A stretch of 64,000 bases of DNA, taken from the NCBI GenBank assembly GCA_016801885.1, contig CM028897.1:20278001-20342000 (forward strand). Reading direction: 5' to 3'. The translations under genes and the position numbers were made by a program. Within the stretch, counting starts at the first letter, position 1; every line of letters starts with the position of its first letter. The notes below the pieces were generated by a model. That model had not been told where the DNA came from. It did no database searches and worked only from the letters and a program-made list of their open reading frames with translations. Shown piece after piece: positions 36,213-48,247 of this stretch. This DNA comes from Toxotes chatareus. Taxonomy: Eukaryota; Chordata; Actinopteri; Toxotidae.

Positions 36213-38920
36213 CACATAGAGAACTGGGGTAGTGGTGGATTGAATGGGATCAATAACATACAGCGTCTAACACACAGCAGCAATTTATCGTGACCTGTAA
36301 TCCCCAACTGGCATTGCTATCATCAGAGGTCTTGTGAATATGATTTCGATTATGAGCACTGATCTGTCACAGGAACATTTACTACAACGGAAAACAAAGG
36401 CAAAGCGCATTATTGATCAACACTTCCATGTTTCAGTTCTTTAAAAATTCAAATGCAGCAGCTGCCTCTGGTGCAGCTCTCACTGTATACAAAGTCGACT
36501 TGAAAGGTGCTTAGCATCCGTAATGAGTGCCTCTCTGCAGTTCACCCTGCAGCAGATGCAGCATGAGGCAGCTTCGACTATGATCTGCCGCTTTTACAGG
36601 CCTGGCGTCATGCTCATTATCCTGTTGCTACATGTCCTGATTCTTTTCGTGTGTTTTGGATTTTTTTCATACCAATAAAGCTGCTTTGAATTTGAAAAAG
36701 AAATTGAAGAAAGTATAGTAAAAATAGGTAAAGCTGTCTGTTAAACGTAGAGTTAAAAATGTGGTGCTATAAAGTGAACTGAATTGTAATAGAGTAACGA
36801 ATGGCATAAAATGGAAGACCCAAGTAAAGCCCAGATGCCTCAAAAGTGTAACTTACTGACGAAACATTTCAAAACTGGTTCCTAGATGTGCTTATAGACA
36901 CACGTTCCGGTAAATTCCACCACTATGATACCTTATTTCATAGACACAATCAGTTTGTTTGCTGTCTCAAGAGGAGCTGGATGTGAGGGCGATATTTAAA
37001 TGATCTCTGTGTATTAAGAAATCACTTTGGGATGTGCTAACTGCCACCTCAGCCAGCCCCAGAGTTTCCTTACTGACATGTTGTGTCCTCTTAGCTCGCT
37101 AGCTAGCCACTGGTAAGCCAACATGCAGGAGTTACCTGGGTTTCATTCAATCCAATGACGTGTTTAGCTAGGATTAGCAAGTTGTTTGAAATAGGCCTGC
37201 AAGCTGTAGCTATTAAGCTAAGCTAGCTTGACAGCTCATTGGCAGCGCTATGGTTGATAAAATAAAATAAAATAAAATGAATAATAATAATTGCAGTCAT
37301 TCTTTTTCTGCTCTGCCTATTCTGGTTTTACTCCACTGATTAAATTATTTGTGGAACAGTTGAGTATTTGGAAAAGTCAGACTTTGATTCCCGATTGATT
37401 CTCTTCAAAGCCAAAGCAAGAAGCTAAGCGAGCGATCACAGTGTAGCAGCGTATGTCTTAACGGGTTTGTGATGACGACTTGTTGTACATACCTCCACTC
37501 AGTCAGACTTTAGTAACACAACGCAGGGGGAGAGACTGAGGAGGGTAGCCTGAGGATGGGATGGATACACCAGTGTTAGAATGGGATGGGGAGACATGAG
37601 GGAGGAGGGGTGAGGAAAGGGAAAAGAGAGAGGATCAAGAGATGAGGGGAAAAGGAGGAAGGGAAAAGCAGGGGAGAGTGAATGGGATGGAATGAGCTAA
37701 TTGTGTGTTCACACCACAAGTGATTTGGGAAACTACTGTTCCCAGTATCGTACATTTTTAAAAACAGAGTTTCATTTGTGGTAGTCCAGTGTGAGCTCCC
37801 CTGGTGCCTTAACAATGTGAGTTAACTGAGCCCTGAAGAATCGAAAGTGTAAAACTCAGTGATTAACTGAACTTGAGAAAACAAGTTCAAGACATTAAAG
37901 TGATTACACTTTTGCAGTTTAAAGAGCCAGGTCTTCATTCGACATGAAGAACTTGTAGATTTATTTTTTTTGTTTGAAGTGACCTGATAATTAAAACTAG
38001 ACATTTTTAAGTTGAATTAACTTCTCATTTACATTGACCTAACAAGAAAAGATGATGTCTTATAATGTGGAAACAAAAGCACAAACCTCATAAAGTGTCT
38101 TTGTGCCATTTACTCTGACTTACTGCTCATTGATTAAGCTAACCACCACCTTCTCAAATTGACAACCAACTCCACACCATGGTAAACAGCGGTGTGAACA
38201 CATGGAGCAGTGGACTGCAGAATCATCATCGCTCCAAAAAAAAACCAAACAAATATTTCTGTGACTGAGGGGACAATTTGTTCAGCTGTTAGTATAATAA
38301 TTGATGACTGAGTTTTAACTGTGATCTTTGTAATGGAATTAATGACATTCCCGCAGGGAAAGGGATAACAGAGAAACATGACAAAGAAAGAAAAAAGGAG
38401 CTGTGGTGGAATGAGGAGTAAAGGGAGGGCGATGAAGGAGTTGGGAGAGCAGAAGGTGGGAGGAAGAAAGGGAACGGGAAAGGTCTGGGGGTGAGGAGTA
38501 CACAAAGGGGGCACAACCAGGGCAAATATCATCTCAACAACAATCTGCATGCAAAGGACATATCAACATGTGTTTCCATTTACAGCAAAATGCTCATTAT
38601 CTTAGGTTATTTGGAAATAATTATAAAAGGTTTTTTATTTTTCAAACATTAGCTATATACATTTACACACACACACACACACAGTATTTGCACCTGTTTC
38701 GTTTCATCATTTGAAACCACATGTGGATTTGAGATTGTCAAGAAATAATATTTGCATCAAATACAAACACAGAGAAATGCAATGTGGCTTTACCAACACA
38801 TTAAACTGTAGGTTAACAAGTACATACAAGCATCCATTCAGCGTGTATGTACGTGACGTGGCATAGCTCATTCACAACTGAGGTAAGAAGAGGATAGAAA
38901 TACACAGAGGAAAGACCACA

Positions 38921-38958
<38 letters not shown>

Positions 38959-41900
38959 AGAGTAGAACATAGAAGAGTCTCATTGCTATGTCACATGAGC
39001 TCAGAGACACTTAAAGATAACACAACATGGAAAAACACAGGTGAAAACACAAACCATAAAATACACTATGGTTCTGCAGAGAGAGATGCACATGTAGGAT
39101 GAAGTAAGGATGAAGCAGGCAGTCAAACCTGAACCCACAGTATCACGGTTATAGAAATGATGTAATGATGAAGGTCCTGTTTACTGCTCAAACAAAGAAC
39201 ACTTTGTTTAGGGAAATATATTCACATTCAATATTTCACTGAATGAACAACACGGCCAAACAAAGTCATGACATCACTGAGATGTGTGTGTGTGGGGGGG
39301 AAGAGGTGAACAGTGACATAAAGACGAAACATTTATTTCCTCAGGAAATTTCACTTCCTGAAGTTGAAACTAGCAGTTTAAGAGACTGAAACAGTGAATG
39401 AGTGCAGAGGTCTACGGTGGCTGAGAGTCAAGAGCTCAACAGGCGCTACTTCAGAAAGCACAAGTGAATACACAAAGCACCGAAGATGTGAAGAGAGAAA
39501 CATCCTCATCAACGTTTACAGCTGTTATACTGCATTTAGAATAAAAGAAAACAGCCTTTTTCTGAGCAGTTAACAGTTCACTAAACTCCTCCCCTGCAAA
39601 GTAATTATCCACTCACAGCCATAACAAGGCCCAGTGGTCTGGATTTCTCCACATGTTGATGAACACCTGGTAGACAGGGCTGTGATAAGACAGAAAGTTT
39701 AAGGTGGAAGGAACTGACTAAAAGCAGTGTGTTCATCTGCTCTGAAACAATTTCTGTCAAAATGATGAATGCGTTTCATAATTTGTTTGTGTGCTTCTAT
39801 GTTTATGATGTTTTTTCTTAAGCTGCAGAGTGCTGAGTTCTCTTGGCCACAATCGAAATACATTTTTTAGATGTTTCCTGATTTCCTGCTGCACTTGTGG
39901 GTCAAACACTAATGTGAGTGAATTGTCTGGAACATCCTACATTACTACAGCAGAACAGTGTCATCGTTAGCACCGGATAAGGTATTCATTACTTAGCTCT
40001 TGAGCTTTTATCAAACCTTAAAGTAATTTACTCTGAACATTAACTTAGTTTGTTTAACATAAGAATTATCCCCTATAATCTATTCAACTTAAAGACACAG
40101 AGGTAGTTTCTTACTCACATGGTTTTAAATTCATGCTTTCGGCTCCATAGCCATAATCCACATAATTGATAGGTTTACACTTTCCTCGGTCAACATGATT
40201 CTCCTCTTGACACCATTGTGGCTCAACTGTTGTAGTTGCACTCAGGAAATAAAATAATGTGAGTGCAATCCAATAGGCCTCAGGGGAGTCTGACCACCAA
40301 TAATGATTAAACGCGAGCCTACAGGCCATTGATCATGGGTTGGAGGGAAAAAAAAAACCCAAAAGGAAATGGGAGAGAAAAACAGACTGTGTGTGAATGA
40401 GAGATTAACCGACTAAAATCAGGTGAAGAGAGAGTACGTATTTAAGATGAAACTGCATGTTGGTGGTAGAAATGAAGGAAGAGGGAGGGCGGGAGGGAGA
40501 GGGAGGGGGAGAGAGAGAGAGAGAGAGCTCTCCACGCTGTTACAGTGCTGCAGATCTGCTTACATCAATGAGCCTCTAAGTAAGACTCAAGAGTCAGTTC
40601 AGGCCAATGGTATCTGTCTGTCAATGAAGAGAATCAATAATACTATTCCTACTGAGAGGAGGAGGAGGACAGAGAGAAGAGGACGGGGGACAAAGAGAAT
40701 TATGGGAAGGAAAAAAACAAAGAGACTGAGCATGAAATCCAAAGCAAGGGAGTGATTAATGCAACATTTCATTCTCTTATTCAACCTCCACCCACTCACT
40801 GATTAACTTTCCCAATGAAAGGGGAGAGAGACGTGTAAAGTATCATAATGCAGAGTGTGTCTGCTGCCTCTGAAACTCATGCAGTCAGATCAGGAGAAAG
40901 GTGTAATGTGCAGTCTTGGCCTTCAGAGGCACTAGCGGCACTGCACCAACGTTCACTCCAGAGATATCTTTCTGCAGTTTTTTTTTTTTTTTTGTGAAGG
41001 AGAGCAGACAGCGTTCTCCCCTCTACATTTAAGGCAGGCAGACCACTCTCCCTGATCATCCATCCTGATTCGAGACAGCCTGAAAGTTAAACAGGTTGCA
41101 GAGTCACAGAAAGATGAAGTTACGGAGGGATTCTGCAAACAATCAGTTATTTTCTTTTGTGTGTTTTGATGAGTTTTTTTCCACATCCAATGACAATGCA
41201 TTCACAATGGTCACTTTCACAAGGTTAGGGAAGGATCATGACTGGTTTTAATTTTGGTACCCTGACTTTGATTTGGTTTTAGCCTTAGTCTCATGACAGA
41301 AATGGACACATATTAACTTCAGTCAAATTTCATTAGAGTTTTGTTAGTTGCATTTTTAATTTTTTATATCCTCCATTTTGAGGCTGTCACCATCTTTGCT
41401 GTGTACAGTCTCCATGGTTACAGGTGCTGTTCTTGCCTATTGCCAGGTTAATGGAAAAGGCTCTTGTTTACATGTTGACACACACAGCGACCATGTCACT
41501 CTGCACTAGTATGATATATGTATCTTCAGTACATCCACTTAACATTTCCAGACTATGGCTGTTTGAACAGAACTGCTCTCTGATTCTAGACATCAGTACC
41601 ACAGCTACCTGTGCTCTCCACCTCAGAAGCAGCAAGTAATTTAGAAGCCAGAGTCACTCACTCGCTTGAAAGGAGGAGCTAACCTCGTGAGTGTTTACGT
41701 TACCTGAAGGTCACCAACGCGTGGAGAGGGAGCGGTGAGGGGGCGGGGCATTCATTTGGTTTCAATCTGCAACCTCACCACCAGATGCCATTAAATCCTA
41801 CACACCGGTCCTTTTACAGAGTCGTTTTTATTGGCTAAATCTTTTCTATTGGCTAAAACTTTTCGGTTGGTGCAAAAGTTGCTTTTCTCACAGAGGCTCA

Positions 41901-43182
41901 TTGAGATTCACACTGTTTAACTCAGAGGGAAAACAGAGCTTGTCTCTTTTTATGAATGAAGAAATAACTGAATATCTGAGTATCTGAGCTCACAAAAGCT
42001 TTAATTTGTTTCGCAGTTTGTTTCCCTTGGCTTCACTGGATGGTTGGTGAAATGCAGCCCACTGTATCGATATGAATCAATAATGCAATCAAACACCAAG
42101 CCTTGACCCAAAATGCTTTGCTGCACCGAGTCCCAGAATTCCCCTGTCCACTGTTTCCGTAGCAACAGCAGAGATAAGTAGCAGAGAAAGTGAGGAGAGC
42201 AAGAAGGAAAAGAGAGTTAGAGAGAGGGATAGAGGGATGGTAGGGAAATGATCAAAGGATGGAAAAGTAAGACAGAATGATTAGGACTGATAAAATAAGC
42301 ATAAAGATCAAAAATAACTATTTCAATGTGTTGAAAAAAATAATTTAAAACATGAGCACATTTCCAACACTAACAGACAGATAGACAGATAGACAGACAG
42401 AGAGACAGAGACAGATAGACAGATAAATAGATAGATAGATAGACAGATTGATAGATGGATAGATAGATAGATAGATAGATTGATAGATAGATAGATCAAG
42501 CATAAAGATCAAAGGCCTCGGCCTCAGATAATCAGACAAGCTGACAAAAAGAAAAAGAAAGTACGAGCATGAAAGGTCCCCTCAATTGTTTGACCTCCTG
42601 TGATTTGTACCCTTGAGCCAGGATCATCAAACAGTCAAAGCATTGCGTTTCATAAAATAAATCCATGACCAAGCTACAAACGACAGGAATCCCTCTGGCG
42701 GGGGCGAAGCTGAGGTGGATGTTGAAGAGTTTTTGCATTAACAGGGATTTTTATTCCACTGCTGTCATTTTTTTTTTTTCCTCTGTCTCATTTTAGGCTT
42801 TTTAAACCAGCAGTAGCAGCTTGCGCCCCTGCCCTATTGCTCGCTCATACAAAAGCTAGGAAAAGCTAGGAGAAGAGGCAGAAGAAGAAGAGTTAAAAAA
42901 AGAAAAGAAAAAAGTTCCAGTGCAACGCTGCCCTTTCAGAATGCCTCCAAAATGCTCAAGTCTTCCGTTCTTCCCGCCCCTCGCGAACCACAGATCTGAT
43001 GCGGTGTTGGATTACGGTGACAGCAGTGACATTAAGATCTGTAATTAATCCCATCCAAGTACAGCACGATCTGTAATAATGTCAGCAAGAGAGGCCGGGA
43101 GGAAGGAAAGAGGAGTGCCGTGGACGGATTGGAAGAGAGTCCTGTTGGCACTATCAAAGCAAAAGCCCAGTGACCATTTTGA

Positions 43183-43218
<36 letters not shown>

Positions 43219-46200
43219 CTGTGAATGTTTGAGGTGTGCTTGATTTATCTTGCCAAGAAACTTGACCAGCTTCAAATGTAAGACAGTAACTTAAGAAAAG
43301 ATAAATAAAGCACAGGTTTTTCTCTCAAAAGTAGTCAGCCATTTTTATTTTTCCTCAGAGGATTTGAAGCTTTTATTGTGCAGTGAGGGGAAAAAGCACA
43401 GCCACTATGCTAGTCACCACAGCCCTTCGAAGTTGCTGAGATACTTACCTGAATGTGTGTGTGTGTGTGTGTGTGTGTTTTAGGATTAGAGTTTTGTCTG
43501 TCTTTCTTTCTCCCTGCCTGCTCATCCACCTGTTGGTCTGCTAGATTATTTAAGTCTTTGTATTTGAAATAAGAACATTAGCCGTCTTGTTAGCTAATGT
43601 TGACCTTCGAAGCACTACCACAGCAGTCAGTGTTCCAGCCCAGCCTGGCAGAGAGTCACACACGGCTCAGCTACAAAAGACTTTTCCTTTCATTTGACCT
43701 TTTTTAAAAAAATTTTTGTAAATTCAAATGTACAAAATACTTTTCCCAAAGGATCCAATGGGCCTGAGCGAGCAATGCAATGGTTGGAGCCGAGTGTGCT
43801 GTAAAACAAAAAAGAGCGCTCTCTGTGGGCTGCGCTGTAAAAATTGACCTGAGCTCAGTTCCAGAGGAGAAGACAGAGGAAACCGACCAACCGACCAATC
43901 AGCAACCAGCTCTCACTCTCCTGGTGGGGCAACAAGCCAACCAGTGTGCAGCAGTCGCTTTCACTCTGGCACCCGTCCCAAAAACAAATGAATTAGATGA
44001 AGCCCCGTTTATTCCTTTATTTCTTTTTTGCTTTTATTTTTTTTGTGGGGGAAAAAAAAAAAAAAAAAAACACGAGAAATACTTTTCATTTTGGTTTTGA
44101 TTTCCAATAATCTAATATTTGACTAATCTCAATAGGACAGTGAGTCCTAAATACAAACCAAATCAGTTGTAGGATAAAGCACCATCTCCCCAAAAGCAGT
44201 TTGGGTGTAAGCCCCACCCCCCCCCCCATCTGGAACCAGGCTGACCCGAACTGCTGTCAGGGGAGGAAACGTGATGGTGAGTGTTTGGTTCATGGCTGCC
44301 CCTCCCCCAGCCCTCCAACTCCCAACCCCTATCTGTAAGTACCAGAGTGAGAGGAGACCGGGTGAGAGGAGGAGAAGGAGGAGGAAGAGGAGGAGCAGGA
44401 GGAGGGGAAAACAGCTATACACAAGATACAAACACACACAGAAAAACGACGGACATACAGACAGAAACAAAGAAAAAAAAATGGAGAAACAGACAGACAG
44501 ACAGATGGATAGTGTAACACAGACCAACAAGAGCCAACGTACAAACGCATGACCTGACACAACCTGGGGAAGGAGACAGTAACACAACAACAACAACAAC
44601 AACAACAACAGCAACAGCAACAGCACGCATCAGACATGGACCCGCACTGTGAACTTTAACCTTTAGACCAACTCTGACCCCCGTGACCTGTTCTCCCTGG
44701 TGGTTACAACATACTGTAGGTGTAAAGAGGGAAGGCATATCTCTTCCACATACGCCACACAGAGACATGCATTTAGTCACACAGCCACGCTCGCAGTCAC
44801 GCAGTGCGTTCAGTTCAGCGACGTGTGTGTTTACGACTGCAAGTGCTGATTCCACTTGCAGGGATTTGGCTTTCTCCTTTACATCAGGTTCACTAACACT
44901 GTTTTAGTATATTTGACCTTTACAGAAAAAAATGATGTGTAGCAATATCATTACACTATTACTATTACTATCACTATTACTTTACATTGATTAATTACAT
45001 TATTCCTAATTTTTTTTACAAGCACATAATTTCATTTGAACAAATAGAACATCTTCTGTGCCACATAATGTGTGTGCATGTTTGCTGTAATAACCCCTGT
45101 TTTCAGTTTTACTCGTTTGACCACTTTGAGCAAATAAGCTTGTTAATGTGGTTGCTTATGGGACAATAAGTTCTCACAGCTTATTCTGAAGATGTATTTG
45201 TAGAAACTGTCTGCAAACCATACTTTTTTTTTTTTTTTTTTTTTTTTAGTTTTTTTGTGAATCAGTTTCTGCAACAGAGTAAACTAAACGTGGATACAGC
45301 TAATATTCTGTGACAGATTCCTCCACGTAGGACTCTCTGTCTCTTTGTTCCCACAGAGGTTGATTAACACCAAAAACTTGCAGGACAAGGTTCACCAAAG
45401 TTGAATTAGAGACCAAAAAAAATGCTATCACTAATTGCTATGATTCCACTGGAATGAATGCATAACATTTTGCTGTTTGGATGCCCATGTGAATGGCTCT
45501 GCAGGGAAGCACTGGGAAAATTGCAACTGAACATATTAGTTAGTATTATGAACCTTATTATTTGATAGTAATGATTAAAAAAAGTGATAATAACTTCTCT
45601 AAAATAAAACTTATGTGCTTGCAAAAAATCCTTTTCTGACTTTCTTCTGCTCTCAAAGTGTCCAACTGCGTGTGCAAAACTGTGTGTGTTTCTATCTGTA
45701 TAGAAATGCATGTAAGTAGCATGATCTGTTATACTGACGAGGTGTATCAGTAGCAAGTAGGCTGATAATAACATGATCAACACTGATAATAATAATAATA
45801 AGCAATAAAATACAGCCTATATAGAGTATACACACACTCTCTGTTCATTTACATCATGTAAATTATTGTAATAATTCCTTGTAACAATAATTATACACAC
45901 ACATACACACACACACCATGCATATGCCCCCCCAACACCCACCCTACACACCCCTGTTATTCACAGTATGATGCTGAACCACCCTTAAAAGCTTTGCAGT
46001 AACAAGCAACTTGCATGCACCTCTATACATTTAACCTGTGTGTGTATTTGTGTCTGTGTACTTTTTTTGTGTCGTCATTGTGTGTGTCCTGATCTTGATT
46101 TTCAACTTTGTCACTTTGTTGTGTTTTTTTTTTTTATAGTGTATAAATTGTCTCTCTCTCTCTGTCCTGTCCTCTCATAGACTCCACTCTACTGATGGCA

Positions 46201-48212
46201 TTTATATTCTTTCCATGCATGTATCCTCTGTTTCCTCCTGTCAACTTGGGTTGATATAACCCATCCGGCCTAGTCTAAACAAATCTGGTCTAACATCTCT
46301 TTTACTCTAATCTAATCTCATGTAATCTAAACCAAATTAACCTATTCTGATGTAGTCTAGTTTTATCTAAATGAATCCAAATTATATTTATTCTAGTCTG
46401 ACCTAGTCTAGTGTAGTCTAATTATTTCAGATTTATTCTATTATAATCAGGTATGATCCAATATTGTAAATGAATCTACTTTAGTCAAGTCTGAGTCTAG
46501 TCTAGTCTAATATAATCTAATCTAATCTAATTTGCTGTAGTCTATTCTAACATAATCAATGCTTATTTCATCTTATCTAGTGTAGTCTAGTCTTTAGGTT
46601 TATCTAAAGTAGTTTCTTCTTATTTCTGCTTCTAATCTTATCAAGTCCAATCTAGTTTAGAGCAATTTAATCAAGTTTAGCTGAGTCTAATTTAATTTAA
46701 TCTACTTTAATCTAGTCCAATTAAACCTTATCCAGTCTGGTCTATTCTGCGTTTGCACTATGTAAATCTAGTGTAGATCAGTCTAGTTTAGATTGACTTA
46801 TTTTAGTGAGGTGTAGATTAGTGTTGTCTATGCTGATCATCGTCCAATCTTGCCTATTCTAATCACATGTGATCTCTTTTAGTCTAGTCTAGTCTAGTCT
46901 AATCTAATCTGGCTAAATCTAACCTAAATTAATCTAGTTTTATCTAGTTTAGAGTGGTCTAAATGAATTTTATCCAGAGTAGTCCAATCTAATCTTACTT
47001 AATATGATCTAGTCTTGTCTAATCTACATCTGTCTATTCCAGACTACTCTAATGTAGTCTAGTTAGGGTTAATTTAGTCTAGTCTAATCTAGTCTAGTAC
47101 AGTAAACTTTAATCTAATCTAATCTAATCTAAATGTAGTTTTTCATTGCTTGGTGGCCTGTGTGAAGTGTTACCTCTGTGTTCTTATGGTTTGATCCAAG
47201 AGGAGGTGGAATGAACATTGAGGTCCTGCTGTAGCAGAGGCCCTTCCAGCTTGAACCACTCCTCTCCCAGGGAGGATGTCACACTGCTGGACTCAGAGAT
47301 TTCTGTGTGTGTGTGTGTGCGTGCGTGCGTGTGTGTGTGCGTGCAGTGCAGTGCAGTGTGTGGAGGAGGGGGGGGCGTGCATTTTGGAGTGTATTTGTGC
47401 GTGTGAATCAGGGGAAATAGCATGTTGAGTGCGGAAACAAGAGGAATGTATAGTGTGTTAAAGGTGAAAGGTCAGGGGTTATATTTGAAAATGAAGAGAA
47501 TTCATTTAGTGTTCAGCAGGTCAAGGTGTCAGGAAGCAAGACGGTAGCAGGAAAATGGAGAGAAAAATTCAATGGAAGATGAGGGAAAAATAGAGAGGTC
47601 AAACAGCGAGCAGGGAATCGAGAAATGGAAAGAGAAAAGGAGAATTGGGCAAAAGGTAAAATGGAAGGAGAAATGAGAAAGAACAGAGTGTGGAGAGAAA
47701 GAAAGAGAAAGAAACAATGAGCAGTTAATAAACTATGAACGATGAACAATGAAGCCTGATGTGATGACTGAGAACAGAGAGACACATATCTGATCTTTCT
47801 GTTCTGCCGGATTACATAAAAAAAATGTACAAATGAACGTTCATTTCAAAACAAAACACCCCCCGAATCAGATTTAAACCTTCATAACATTAAAATGTTC
47901 AAAGAAAGTTCCAGTGAAGGCGTGATGCTAGCTCTTTACAGGATGAGGCTGGAGAAATTTTTCTTACTGTCAACAAATCAAATCCCATTAAAAGACCATA
48001 ATGAACAATGTAGTAATTCTACTAACAAGTCTTATGTGTGCATCCGAATCTTAGTCCTGTGCCACAGAGCTCCATTGTGGTCCAATAACTATTTATGTTC
48101 TTAGTCCTGTGCACACACAGCTCCATTGTGGTCCAATAACTATTTATGTTCGTTCCTTCAGTACTCTTTCCCTCCATGAATATAGTTCTCTCTTTGAAAA
48201 TTGAATGAAGGC

Positions 48213-48247
<35 letters not shown>

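Noticed and set aside
42371..42496. Possible CRISPR-like array
   Set aside because: It is a tetranucleotide microsatellite without spacers, in a vertebrate genome.
44147..44855. Overlapping ORFs with Leu, Cys and Val runs
   Set aside because: They are translations of AAC/AGC and AGG simple repeats and have no domain-like sequence.
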